The notes below the pieces were generated by a model, which was given only the letters and a program-made list of their open reading frames with translations, made no database searches and was not told where the DNA came from. Positions 30,303-45,300 of a stretch of DNA of 64,000 nucleotides are shown piece by piece (position 1 is the stretch's first letter; the number at the start of each line of letters is the position of its first letter). The position numbers and the translations under genes are program-made. Source of the stretch: Cunninghamia lanceolata (taxonomy: Eukaryota; Streptophyta; Pinopsida; Cupressales; Cupressaceae); contig BSBN01001251.1 in the NCBI GenBank assembly GCA_027924645.1, forward strand, positions 2,914,001-2,978,000, in the 5' to 3' direction.

Positions 30303-33300
30303 CTGCAAATGAACAACAGGATATATAGTTATTTAACATTTACCAATCAAAGTGAAAATCGAAGATTTTTTTATTCCTCACAATAACCATAATATATTGT
30401 AATGAAAATACCAAGATCACTGGGTGCAAAAAAGGAAATACAAGAGAATATTAAACTCATACAAGAGAATATTAAACTCAACATTCAAGATCCAGAGGTA
30501 CAAGGTTTAAGATGTATAATTTGCTGCACATGCATATGTTTCTATTAGGCACATGTAAGGAATTCACTTCAGGAGTAAAATGTTATGCCTCTAGAAATAA
30601 CATCCAGCATGGCTCAGGAAAATGGTGGCCATAATTGAACAAAGATATAACTTGGGCTTTTTTCATGTGTCAGTACATAAAATAAGGAATCAAAATGCCT
30701 TGTTTTTTTTTTTTTTTTGAACTACTTAATATTTTTTCAGAAAACAATCAGAATCATAAAGATTATCGTTTTATTAGTTTGTTTTCATATACTTACTAGT
30801 TATAAATCCAAGCTACATAACTCAGACATTTCTTACACTTACATATAAGTAATCACCATCATGATTAAAAAAAGCCACCTAAAATAGGTAAATTTAGCCT
30901 CCTTGAAAAAGAGGAGTGCTTACATAAATCCCTCCATCTTACAAATATAAAATGATGAGTTTTCCCACTTATGTTCATATAGAGAAAATTTTGGAAACAT
31001 TATTGAATGTTCAGTAAATATTTGGCCGTCTTAAGCAGATCGATCATTCCAAACAGAAGTGTATTGGCTAGCATCTGTGTGCTAGAGGTTCCTTTGAATA
31101 ACTCTATTTGCAACATTAGTACCACTTGTCTATTGCCATCTCATGTATAACTGGGTTGGCTAGCTTATGTGCACTAGAGGTTCCTTTGAATAGTCATGTT
31201 TGCAACACTAATATCAGCTGTTTATTGTTATCTCCTGCCCTTGCAATCTTCATTAGCATAAAAACAGTCCATGAACCCACATGTTCAATCTAATTACTGT
31301 TCATTTAGTAGTTGCCACCTATGTCTCTTTTTCATTGGAAGTCAATCAGTTTGTTGTGATGGTGATGCTATTACGTTGTAATAGTGTTATATTGACATTG
31401 AAGTGCAATACACTAGGGCAAAGAAGCCAAGTAATCCTTATCTCTCAAGGGATATAAAGGGCTGGTACTCAATAGTGATCCTTACAAAAGTGAAATGCAA
31501 CCTATAATGACCATCCTAGTTTTTTTCCAAATAATTTCAACTGAAATAAATAACACATGCAGTCTCTGATACACTTTCTGATCACCCAAATCCCGGAATG
31601 GGCAAGGTGAGAGCATACGGTGCACAAGATCACACTTCTCTAACCAACTGCTACTAAATGAAAGTGCAATGCAAGATGTTCACAAACACACCAGGCGTCC
31701 ACGATGACCACATGCCACGCTTATTCAACGGAGTGTGTTATATGCAAGTCATAGTTATACATGCACTAGGCTGCTGAGCCGACCACATCTACGCTTGTTC
31801 AGTGGAGTGCATGATGCATTACAAAATGAGGTCACGCGAGGCATCAAGCTGACCTATCGACGCTTATTCAATGGATGTGTGAATGATGCAAAGCCACTGG
31901 TAGAGTGTGCATGCCAAATGAGCTATCATGTATGCTATAGATTATTGGCGGCAAACCGTCCAATATTACAATATGAATGCACAAACACGAATCCACCGGC
32001 GGTACTACCTTCCGGGGCTACAAACATAGGAATATTGCATCATGAAAATGAAATGAAAGTACATTAACATAAGGAGCTGCAATATGATTTTATTTCTAAA
32101 ACTGTAACTAAAACACTGCAGAAGCAAACACAACACTCTGGAACTGCATAGAAATAAGGTAGAAGCATCCATAAATTGTCTATAACTGAAAAAACACTGA
32201 AATTATACCATAATGAAGCCTCCAAACTGAAATAGGTCTGAAATGAATCTGAAACATTGAACACTCTGTTGTAGGCAGAATTGTAACACTGTAACAGCAC
32301 TGTAAAACCCTCAACCAGCACCTCCAAATCATCCAAATCTCATCAAATACTCCCAAGTCCACGCCAAAACTTCAAGAAACAACATTCTAACATCAAGGCA
32401 CCACAAAACAAGTCAGAAAACACTAGGAAAGAGGGGCGCTTCAAGCCCTAGCAGTCACACGCCTAGAGAGGTACGGCCTGCAACAAGGCTGTCCAATCTG
32501 CAGCAACACACTTAAACCTCCTCAAACAACAATGAAATCCATTCAATTAGAAGCGGTCAGGTCTAAAGAAGAGTATTCAAGGTTGCAGAATCATCATTTA
32601 CTCAGAAATCATCACAACACATGCCAAAAGGGAAGACGCAACCTTGCTAGAAAGGACATCCCAACAGCAACTAAAACTCTTCTAACACAAAATCTCTAAA
32701 CTCAAACTCTTCAAAACAAATATTCAAAACCAACAAATTCCTTTAAGCACAAAGGCAAACTCTGCATAAGATTGCTCCAAAATCTTCAACATTCAACACA
32801 AAGGGTGATTTCTGTCTGAAACCACACCAGTCCAACTATGGAGGATCTTTCACCACCGAAACCAGAAATCTTCAAGAGGGTTTCGTCCTCAAGAGATGGA
32901 GAAGAACACAAGTTCTCTCATTTTGCAGCAGCAAATATCAAATTCATCAACAACCTCCACAATGAACCTTCATCCTTCTATAACATTTTCTGGAGGGAAA
33001 TATACAATTTTAAAATATAACAATTCACTTTATTTCCCTCACAAAGGCCTTTTTGAAATAATAAAATTATTTCACGTGCAAAGCCCCCTTATCTAGGCAT
33101 CCATCTTTTTAAAACATTTATTTCCCTTTCCAATGAGCTATAACACAAGGTTGTCCTTTCAATTATCCCAACATTAGGCAACCTTAGTGAAATAATTAAA
33201 TAATAACACTATAGTTTACCCAAGTTGCGGAAAGCACTGAACCACATTGAAATCAAACTCTGATCACACTGAGATGATACTGAAGATGTAGGATGAAGAT

Positions 33301-36300
33301 CGGAGCCAACCGAGTGACTTATTAAAAATAGTTTGCTCCTCCAAGAAGTTTGGAGAGCACCCAAAAGGTCGAAAATCAATTGTAAAAGCATCAAAAGGCT
33401 CCATCTAACCAGCTGAGCTCAAAACCAAGAATAATTGCTCTGCAAGACTGATCAAAGCTTCTCCAAGAACCTTGGAGTTCTCCCCAACTAACCAATTAGC
33501 CTCCAGAAGACTTGGAAACTTGCTAATTGTGCACAAATCAACTATGCACCAAAAGGAGACATTACAGTTCTCCCTTCCCAGAATTGCTTGCCCTCAAGCA
33601 ATTGCAAGTCTCAACCAACAGTTCATCTCTGAATAATCAATGTGTCTCCAAGATCCCAAATCAATCTAGGAGGTTTGTGAATCCTCTTGATTGATGTGTC
33701 ATGCTGCATCACATCTAAAAATGAAACCTCCTTCACTCTTCTTGCTAAAAGAAAAACAATCTTTTGCAAGAACTCAGCAAACTCTCTGTTACACTATTTG
33801 GATCTACCATGCTTCCTCTGCACTAACCTGATATAATCTAGAAGATCTGCGAAAACACTCATAGTTTCCATTTCAAGAGTCTCTGAATGATGGTCATAAA
33901 CATACAGAAGTCTACTGTCCTGAATAAACTTCATCAACAGCCCATTAGGATCCACAACACTTACTCTCGCTAATTGATCTTCGTTAAAAATGTTAAAGGT
34001 TATCGCTTTCAAATATGAACATAAATTAGCACTCGTGTAGGCTGGAAACAAACTATGACAGCCACAAATCATATTTGTAATCACTGGAGTAACCATTCTT
34101 TTCAGCTGAAACCAATGACTACTAACTTCTCCCAATGACTGAAAAATCTGAGAATGCATATTCTCACAGTTGTTCAAATCTAAAATCAGCAATATATAAT
34201 CTGATTTTTTTAAATTCAGAACTCTACACATGGAACAACTGCTGCAAAAATGACGTCTATTAGCAAGAAAAAGATAACTAAACATCTTATTGACTAAAGA
34301 TATCTTCCCAAAGGTCATCAATTGAGCATTGGTCCAATTCTTGCATAAAATCTCTCTCCAATCCATTGTAAGTGAGCAAATGGAATCATATGGTAGCCGA
34401 TTGAAAAGGAAATAGAAGCATTAATTCTGAAATTTTGGTCCTTATCCCTCCATGAAACATTCCTACCATCATCACAAGTCTCCAACAATCCTTGTTGTCC
34501 CCTTGCATAAATACTCTACCAAGAATTATCTCCACCATGCTTATGTTTTGACATTCTGTTTTCTATATTAGCTCCTATATAGATAGAAAGATGCTCAACA
34601 CAACTCCTTAACTCACAACATGCAAGTCTAATCACTAACAAAGAACGATGCAACTCAAGGAAAGCTCCATCATGAAAGTATATATTAACTGGATCTGAAA
34701 AATTAAATATCTTGATCTCCTTCCATATCTCCATATAGTTAGGAATGATGATGCTTCCAAGTATCATCTCACTCCATGTGAAATCCTCATCTTCAACCTC
34801 ATTTACACATTCCTTATCAGGTGGTCTCCCCGTAGGGTTGCCAACCACAAGGTTACGCTCATTCTCATAATAAGTTCCCCAATCTTCAACAGGCTGAAAA
34901 CCACACTCTTCTTCATGTATGAAAACTTCACCAAGATCCTATGTCTTGACATTGTCACAAACTATAGTACTAAAACCCATGGATGTTTCATCTTCCATCA
35001 CAAAGAGTGGATTATCATAAGTTGTCTCTGACTCTCCGCATCCATTTCAGGGAGAGGGTTATCAAAAATATGAAAGCTTTTCCTTTCCTCTTGCTCAAAC
35101 TCATCTTGTTGACCCAAATCCGCACATGCAATTTGTAATTTCTTTGGGAAAACCTCTAAATCAAACTCCTCTTGAAGACTATCACGCTCATCAATTACTT
35201 GCTTGATTTCTTTAGTTTTTTGTTCATTCTCTTGCTCCCTGAATTTGTATCAGCTAGCTAATCTTCTACCTCCATTAGTGCCATTTGGGTATTTTCTAAC
35301 ATGTCCTTTGTTGAATCAATCTCAAAAGTAAGTTCATCAACCTTTCTCTCCTTTTCCTTGAATGCACTAATGGCCTCCTTTGCAAATTCGATGGCATGAT
35401 CTCGATCTCTAATCAAGTGCAAGTACTTTGACTTCACTGTCTCCAAAGAGTCTTTGATCAATTGCAAGTTTGAAGAAATAACTCTACCCTCAATGCTTTT
35501 CTGCATGAGGACTTCAAGGATCTTATGAGTGCTGTCCAAACTTGTGAGGACTTGAATCTCTCTCATTTGTGACCATGAGTTGATTCTTCAATTCACATAA
35601 CTCGCTAGGTTTCTTCTCAACCAAGTCACTTGGTTCTCCATATAGCAATGATTTTGAAATATCTTCTTTTACAAAAGCAATATGATCTTTGAAATCAGCT
35701 TCCTCCTTACAAATTGTTTGAATAGATGGCATGACAACACTTTGCTCAAACAATGAATCGCCAAGAGACTCAATTGCTTGCTCCATATCGAATTTTGGTG
35801 GCATTACTCCTGGATCCCATAGTCTTATGAAATGACTATTTTGATCTGGAAATATAAGCTCATTATGTTCTCCATGTATGGCTGATTTCTTAAACATATC
35901 ACTTTCAAACTGTTCTGAATCTATCAAACTTGAGCTATAACAAAAATCAGTTCTTTCATCAAAAACGGTCTTCTCCATTGATTCTGTTTGGAAATCACTT
36001 TGGTACACATCTCGCATAGAAAATTTCCACTCAATTTCTGAATTATCTTCATTGGAGTGATGTATGTGCTCATCACTAATTGTTGTTCTGTAAATATCAA
36101 CAGCATCAAACTCTTCATCTGCTGCAATTTTTTTCTTCATACCTTCAACAAGACATTTTGCGCAACTTTGTCTTCTTTCTCTGCAATAGTCTCAAGTTCA
36201 CTTGATAAATCTCCTTCCAGCAGCCTATTGATTCTTCCCATTTCCGCTTTCAATAAAAAAGCATCCTCAGTTACATCAATCTTCTCATCAAATTTGGTAC

Positions 36301-39300
36301 CTTCAAAGTCTATTATTTCAACTGTGAGCCTTTTTCCTTCTTCATACGACATTTCTGAAAGTTTGTCTTTCTCGTATTCAAGCTCATCTTCAGAATTTTT
36401 TGTTCTTGTCATATGAAAACCAGCAAGCTCTTTCATTATCACACTTTCTTCCTTGGACTCATCATCACTATGTTCAAAAAATGGATTATCACATGTTGAC
36501 TCAGCATTCATCTCATTATCATCATTAGTTACTAATTTGAAATTAGTGGGGTGCTTATCTTTTTTCCTTAGATACCTTTGTAACTCTTTCTTAAATTCAA
36601 GATCCTTCCACTCATTGTACAGTTCTTCAAACCTTTCTATTATAGGCCTTTTAATTGTAAACATCTTCCTGTCTTTTAAAACTCTGCTCTTCTGCAACTG
36701 TCAAGGAATGGCTGAAATGAACATGCAGGTGATGCAAGTGTTGATCACTAATATGCAATGCTAGAAAACCATACAACTGAAGATTTTCAAAGATAATCAC
36801 TACTGAAACTCTAACATGCAACTAAAATTCTGCAACAAGGGTTAGCTTCCCAACAAGTTCACAAGATAACCAGCTCTCATACCCCATTGTAATGACCACC
36901 CTAGTTTTTTCCCAAATAATTTCAACTGAAATAAAGAGCACAAGTAGTCCTTGATACACTTTCTGATCACCTAGATCCCGAAATGGGCAAGGTGAGAACA
37001 ACGGTGCACAGGTTCACACTTCTCTAACCAACTGCTATTGAATGAGTGCAATGCAAAATGTTCACAAACACACCAAGCATCCACAACAACGACATGCCAC
37101 GCTTATTTAGGGAAGTGTGTTATATGCAATTCACAATTATGCATGCACTAGGCGGCTAAACCAACCACATCTACGCTTGTTCACAAAGTGCATGATGCAT
37201 TACAAAATGAGGTCACACGAAGCGGCAAGTCAACCTATAGACGCTTAATTAGCAGACGTGTGAATGATGCAAAGCCATTGGCAGTGTGGATGCCAAAGGG
37301 GCTATCATGTATGCTATAGATTATTGGTGGTAAACCGTCCGATATTACAATATGAATGCACAAACACAGATCGACCGGCGGTACTACCTTCCGGGGTTAC
37401 AAACATAGGTATATTGCATCATGCAATGAAAGTACATTAACATAAGGAGCTGCAACATGATTTTATTTCTAAAATTGTAACTAAAACACTGCTGAAGCAA
37501 ACACAACACTCTAGAACTGCATAGAAATAAGGTAGAAGCATGCATAACCTCTCTACAATTGAAAAAACACTGAAATTATACCATAATGAAACCTCCAAAC
37601 TGAAATAGAAGGTATGATATGAATCTGAAACATTGTAGCAACACTGTGAAGCCCTCAACCAGCACCTCCAATCATCCAAATCTCATCAAATACTCCCCAG
37701 TCCACACCAAAACTTCATGAAACAACATTCTAACATCAAGGCACCACAAAACAAGTTAGAAAACACTAGGAAAGAGGGGCGCTTCATGCCCTAGCAATCA
37801 CATGCCTCTCCTAGAGAGGTACGGCCTGCACCAAGGCTGTCCAATCTGCAGCAACACACTTAAACCTCCTCAAACAGCAATGAAATCCATTCAACAAGAA
37901 GTGGCCAGGTCTGAAGAAGAGTATTCAAGGTTGCAGAATCATCATTTACTCATAAATCATCACAACAAATGCCAAAAGGGAAGATATAGCCCTGCTAGAA
38001 AGGACGTCCTAGCAGCAAGTAAAACTCTTCTTACACAAAATCACTAAACTCAAACTCTTCAAAACAAATATTCAAAACCAACAAATTCCTTTAAGCACAA
38101 AGGCAAACTCTGTATGAGATTGCTCCAAAATCTTCAGCATTCAACACAAATCGTAATTTCTATCTGAAACCGCACCAATCCAGCTAGGGAGGATCTTCCA
38201 CCACCGAAACCAAAAATATACAAAAGGGCTTTCGTCCTCAAGAGGTGGAGAAGAACACAAGTTCTCTCATTTTGCAGCAGCAAATATCAAATTCATCAAC
38301 AACCTCCACGATGAGGCCTCATCCTCCTTTTGAGCCCTCATCCTCCTTTTATAACTTTTTCTAGAGGGAAATATACAATTTAAAATATAATAATTCACTT
38401 GATTTCTCTCACAAAGGCCTTTTTGAAATAATAAAATTATTTCATGTGCAAAGCCCCCTTAGCTAGGCATCCATCTTTTTAAAACACTTATTTCCCTTTC
38501 CAATGAGCTATAACACAAGGTTGTCCTTTTAATTTATCCCAACATTAGGCAACCTTAGTGAAATAATTAAATAATAATGCAATAGTTTACCCAAGTTGCA
38601 GAAAGCACTGAAACTACATCAGAATTAAACTTTGATCACACTGAGATGATACTGAAGATGTAGGATGAATATCGGAGCCAACCAGGTGACTTACTAAAAA
38701 TAGTCTGCTCCTCCAAGAAGTTTGGAGAGCACCTGAAAGGTCAGAAATTGATTCTGAAAGCATCAAAAGGCTCCATCTAACCAACTGAGCTCAAAACCAA
38801 GAATAATTGCTCCACAAGACTGATCAAAGCTTATCCAAGAAGTTGGAGTTTTCCCCAACTAACCAATTAGCCTTCGGAAGACTTGGAGACTTGGAGACTT
38901 GGAAGACTAGTTTTCCCCAACATTGGAGTCGAAGCCCTATACTTGCGTCACTCAACACATTATAACATGTGCACATATACATCATATAATAGCTGAAACA
39001 TAATTAATCCACATCGGAGGATTTCAACATCCATGATCATTCGCACGTCACGGTGTCACCCTCTCCACGTGTACACCAAATCACAATATGAAATGTAAAC
39101 ATAGCAATACAGTTAGTACCCCATAAACAAATCACAATAGCTCTAATTATCAGATCACAACATAAATGAGATGTCAGAAACTCAACATCATATAAAACTA
39201 GAACTTATACCTTGATGTCGCCTCGAACGGGCCAGGACTAGGGAGGCACTTAATATCTCTGTTGTTTGTCACTTGGTAATGTATGGTAATCCTGATGATC

Positions 39301-42300
39301 AACATTCTTTCCAGTTTATCTTCATAGGTATATCCTTGATCACTTCATGCATAAATTGGTTTGTGTGAGCCTTTCTCTTATTAGAGGTTAATTGCTCTAT
39401 TGCTACAGCAGAGGCATTGATACATCAGAGTTAAGTGCATTAACATTGCAAGGGATTTATCATTGTAATATTGGCTTTTAATGCTTAACTCATCATCTTT
39501 ATTGCAAACATATATTGTAACCCTTGGATGGATTACCGCCAGTGTAGAGGAATGAACAATGTTAATCTTTCTCTATTTTCCCACTGAACAAGTGGATGAA
39601 ACATTATGTATCTTTCTTTATTCACCCACTGAATAAGTGGAGTATCCCCACTGAATAAGTGGATGCCTGTTGGAACTTATAGCGGATGATTGTATTAGTT
39701 TATTTGCAAGGCATTTTGATTGTAAACCAAAACACTATATGCTCTCACCTTGCCCAACCTGGGAACTTGGTGATCAGAAAGTGTGGAGGGGTTTAGTTGG
39801 TTGCATACTTGTGCTAACCCTGCTATGATAGATTGTATAAAGTTGAAAAAAATTTGGGGTAGTTTATTACATCGATGTAGATGAGGTGGATGCCAATGTG
39901 CTTTGTATGCGTGGACCACGAACAAAGCCCACTATGCCTTCAAATGTCGTATCTTCATCCGTTTCTGCTTGCAATTGAAAACCATGATCACTAGCCATGG
40001 ATGTTGCTATGGTTGCTCTTGTCTTCTCCCTCAATAGTTTTTTCTCTTCCATCAACGCAAGGTGTGCATTCATCTCTTGTTTTATCTCTTCTGTGGTCTT
40101 CTCACAGGGCTTGGCATCACAATGAGTAATGCTTGCAAGATGGTATTTGAGGCGATTGATGCCTCCATGATATAGGTTCTAACATCTCGTGCAAATGATT
40201 GTCCCAGGTGTCGGTCCTACTATGACATATTTCCAAGCGAGGTCTCTCACTCTAGGGGAATGAGTTCCAATAATTGGTATCGATTGGGCTAAGCTCGAGC
40301 TTGATCAAGAGGCCAGTGGTTCTCTATCTGCCATTGTATCTACCCTACAAGTACAAAGTAAAATATATTTGATTTTTAAATACAATCAACATAAATTCAA
40401 CATAAATTACTATAAATCAGCACAAATTTAGCATAAATTAGTATAAATCTACATAAAATAGTATAAATCAGCATAAAGTCAGTATAACCTAGTGATTTTA
40501 TTTCACAAAAAGTATAAATCCACAAAATAATTCATTTATAAAAACAACAATAGTGATTTCATCAAAACATCAATATAAATGAACAAAAAATTGCTCATAA
40601 ATCCAATCATTTGCAAATAAAATCGTAAATACTTCTAAATAGTATGAAATTATGAATTGTCTACAATCTACATGTTGGAAAAATCGTAAATACTACTAAA
40701 TAGTATGAAATTATGAATTGTCTAATCTACATGTTGGATTTTAGCAGCTAAAATGAACTTAAATGCTTGGAAAAAAAAATAGTAACTTGCCCTTGAATTT
40801 CTTCTTATTTGCCCTTCAAATTTGCTTAAAAATTCTTGCAATTACCTCAGACGTATGCAAGAATGTTGTGTGAGGAAGTGTGAGGGGCGTGTTTTCTTTT
40901 ATAGGCCAAAAAAACGCAAGTACAAGGCTTCGACTCCACCTGACTTCACAAGTTTGAGCGAGCCCAGTTAAGTCCCAATGGTGGTCATTCGGAGATAGTC
41001 ACACTGGCCTAAACCACCTGATCCTTTTCATTGTCTCCGTTCGGGGATGAGTTCTTGATGTGTGTTTTTTCCCTCAGACGCCACCTAGTGGTCGTCCGAA
41101 TGCCTTGTCCTTATTGAGTCTGTAGCGAGCAAGTGTTGTATATTCCTTGTGGTTGTTTGGGTGTATATTATTGAGTCAGTTCCTTGTGGTTGTTTGGGTG
41201 TATATTCGTGTATTTTCTATTTCATTGTGATATGTGTTCATGATGTGGTCATAGTGTTGTAGTTCCGCATAATCTCCGATGATGGGTTAGTTTTGGGCAT
41301 ATTAATTGGTCTTTTAAAGTTTAATCCCAAGTCATTCTTGGCTTTCCTCGTTGACCTTGGGAGTAGAATAAAATAGACAGTGGGATAAAATAGAAGTTGA
41401 ATGAGATAATAGTGGAATAAAAATAAAGTATTGAGGAAGAAAGAAAGAAAAAAAAATAAAAATACTTTATTTTTCCCCGTTCTCATTCTTAAAAAAAAAA
41501 GGGGGGACGGGGGAGGAGTGTTTTTTAGGGTTTTCGAAGAGAAGGCTCTGCCTTCGATCGTGGAAGGGAGATTTTCAAGAGAAGGCTTGCAGGTTTGCCG
41601 GGCCGTTTCCAACCGTGGTGCTCTTCATGCCCAAATTGAAGTATTTGGACATTAGATTCAAAGAGTCTGAAGGGACCCTGTCGAAGGAGCTGTTCGACAA
41701 GGATCTAGATGCCATCTTCGTCAATAACAACAGGTTCCATTTCGATATCCCTCCTAACCTTGGAAATTCGCCTATTTCTATTATTGTTTTTGCCAACAAT
41801 AATCTCAAAGGATGCCTGCCTCCTAGTCTTTCTAAAATGGCAGCTACTCTCACTGATATCATTTTATTGAATAACAATTTATCAGCTTGCTTCCCATCTG
41901 ATATTGGGGAGCTAAAAAAAATCTGACTGTCTTGGATGTGAGCTTCAATAAGCTGGTCGGGTCTCTGTCAGATAGCATTGGTGATATGGTCTGTAGTGCC
42001 TTGTCTTTTATTCCACAGTTTGTATACATGTCCATCAGCGCACTTGCAACTTAAACAACTGACAAAAATCCCCCTTTCGTAATGCTCTGATGGATGTCCA
42101 TACCCTGTTCTCTATGCTGCCGTTTTGGCACAGGCAGTGACGACACAGGCTAAGATTGTGTTATTTGGCCTTACACCTTCCAAGTGTGTTTGCATATAGG
42201 TTTCTAAGATCTTTCTTCAAATCCATTTTGTACATATCCTGCAATCATTACATTCCTTGAGAGGACATCGCTCTGAGGCATTCTGTCATATAGTTACGTG

Positions 42301-45300
42301 CCTTGTCTATGCTTCCACTTTTTGCATTCATGTATACCAGGACGCTTGCAACTTTAACATCTGACAAAAACTCCCCTTCCATTATGCTTTGATGGTTGTC
42401 CCCTCATCGTCACTGGAGATTTGGCACTGCACATTATTATAGTGCGAACCCGTTTTTTTTCAAATTGCTCCTTTTAGCCTCACCATTAATCTCCACAAGA
42501 AATTTGTCCCTGTTTAAAATGATGGAAATGGTTCACATTTCTCACAACAATTTCTCTTGCAATAATCTTGGAAATAAGTTGTTGCAGTGTGGCAATCAGC
42601 ATACTCGAAGGTTCATAACAGCTCTAATAGCTGCTCCGTGGCGGCATGTTTAACAAACCAGATACCACTGTTAACTCTTCACCATGGTGGCAGAGAAATA
42701 ATCATTTTTCCTATCCGTACACAGCATTATGTAAATGTCTCGAAACTAGAAAATACCCTGCTGTCCTCATTACCAGCAGCAAGTAAACACATCCACACAG
42801 CTACCACAGGTTTAATTGGCATCTCAATGATAAAGTTTTGGGTGCCCTCATGATGGCCAGCACTGTCAAGAAGGTCAACCATGAGCACATAACAATCAAC
42901 TATAGCGGCAATGCATTAAGACAGTTAGTTGTCCACGTTTATACTTTAAACATTTTATCAAAAGAAGTCACACGCCTCTGCACACTTCCACACCTAGGCA
43001 TGAGAGTAACCCAATACGGCAAGAAATTAGTTTCCTCCTAGTTGTTTGCTGCAGTGCTGCATAGATTGTGTATACAACTTGCAAGCAACACGAAATTGTA
43101 CATTTCATTTAAAATATCATGGATGAGAATTTCTGAATAAATCTTGAAGATAATTGGTGGATAGCATGACTAGCTATGTAATACCACATTGATTATCTTG
43201 TGAATAAGAACATGACTGATATTATTGTGATTAGTGATTATCACTGTTGCCTTTGTTAATAGCGAATAGTCTTATCCTTATTGTTATATGTAAGCGTAGT
43301 CATTACTAGATAACACTGTCAAATGTTTATGTTATCCTTGACTTGCCTTTATTTCTGCATCACAGCAGTTTGTGATGTGATTCACTTCTTGTCCTTTTGT
43401 TTTTAACTGTCTATTGATATTGCTGTTGTTACTTCATTTATAAGCATAGTTGTATGCTTGAGGTCAGTGTTGGGAGATTTCCTTGTATTTTAGGCCTTGT
43501 GAGTCTTTATGGGCTGGTTCGATACTTATGAATGCTTGTTAAGTTTGATGGTCTTGGGAGTAGATGGTAGGGTAGGCTTGGAAGTGGCTCCCAATATGGC
43601 ATTGAGCAAGAGTGCTCACTTGTCGGCCCGTTGGAGGAGATACGATTTCATGTGTTTTGTGATTCGCACGAGAATATGAGACGAGTACTTTCGTATAGTT
43701 GCTTCCTTATGGCTGCCCCTATCTTCTCACTCCTTATTTAAGTGATACTTTAATGGCATGATTACCAGGTGCCTAATTTATGTCCCCCATGAACTGTGTG
43801 CTTTGGATGTGTTCATGTGAGCTATGAGACTTGTGGTATCCCTTGTGTGGCTGAGTATTTACACCTTCTTGTCCTTTTTTTCTTTTATGCTTGTGTATGG
43901 GCCATGTGATCATCTCCGAGCATGGGGGGTGAACCTTTGAGGTTCCACATGGTAGGGTGGTGTGCATCCACCACCATTGGGGTCTCGTGATCTGTTCTTG
44001 ACATGACCTCGTAGTGGTTGTCCTTCACTTTCAGCTTGGTAGCATTATGTATTCTTCTAGCACCTTTTTGTACTCATGATGTAATCTTATACTTGTATCA
44101 TTGTAAAGTGCAGTTGCATGATACTCCAGTTGGAGAATGTTGTAATCATCTATGTAATGAAATCTTACTAGCTGAAATTTACTTGATCTCTTATGATTCG
44201 TCGGATGTTATTGACTCATATGTACTTTGGTTCTCTTTTATGAAAATACTCAATGCTGGTTTGAAACTTGACCTTGGAAACTCTCTTAATGTTCTTATAT
44301 GTTTATATGATCACAAATATGATCTCATCTGTTCATGTATGTTTATCCTATCTATAGTTGTTAGAATGCTTCTATTACTTCTTGTGGTACAGCTGTTGGT
44401 TCGACGCTTCTCGTTGATCTTCCCGTGGGTTGTTTTCACCTGACAAGGTGTCGTGGATGTCTTATCCCACCACCTTGTTTGCCTTCCCCGCCTTTGTGCG
44501 ACAGGGTCTTAGGGACAGGTGGAAAGATTTTTTGGTTGTTCATGTCATGACCACATGGCAAATGTGTACATGACATGTTGTTTTCTGTGTCATGGCCACA
44601 CGGCAAAAGTGGGCATGACAAGATAGATTTCTATCTGTCAAACATCATAGTGCTTAACACATCAACCCAGGGACTTCACCCCAAAGCTAATCGACAGAGC
44701 TCTTACTGCATGTAATGCCTTATAAGCCTCCCTTGTCTCACACCTATTAGTAATGTGGGATAATCACAGCCTAACACTTCCTTATTTTGTTGGGTGTTTA
44801 TATTTTCTCAAATCTCTCGTATTTTTTTTTTAAGGGCCGTGCCTAACATTTCTTTTTGTATACAACATCTAAAGGAAACTTGTAGAACAATTCAAGTCCC
44901 CATGTCAGAAAAAATATGTTCTCTAAAATTTGGCTGCAATGTTGACAAAGTTGCTTCATAGTTTAGAAACAATTGATTTGCTTCACAGTTCAGCAACATT
45001 GGAAAAAAATTGGTTGGCAACTGTGGAGTCTTGTGATTGATTACTCTTTTTTTCCAAATGCCAGTGGTTATCAACTAACAAATAAAACTTTCTTGACAAT
45101 TGTAGCTGCAATTTATGAAATCTGCTCTCTAGCCAGATTGAATGGCTGTAGTTGTTTTTACTGTGGAATGCAATGGCCTAAAACAATAGTTACCAAATCC
45201 TGACGGACCCAGATTTTTCAGACATACTGAATCAATCAGATCCATTCAAACATTTTTTAATTAGTTTTCAATTTTTCTTTTTTTCAATTTTTTTTTTTTT

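Larger units (their letters stand above)
33567..36887 (-). mobile_element. Internal region of the LTR element without gag-pol (LARD-like)
   Basis: 3.3 kb between two long LTRs. At the 5' side (minus strand) GGGTATGAGAGCTGG at 36885-36871 is a mutated initiator-tRNA primer site (expected GGTATCAGAGC). No protease, integrase, reverse transcriptase or RNase H motif is seen in any frame. Instead there are minus-strand frames that are acidic or coiled-coil. Elements with long LTRs and a non-coding or non-pol interior are called LARDs and depend on proteins from other elements. Confidence 0.8.
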
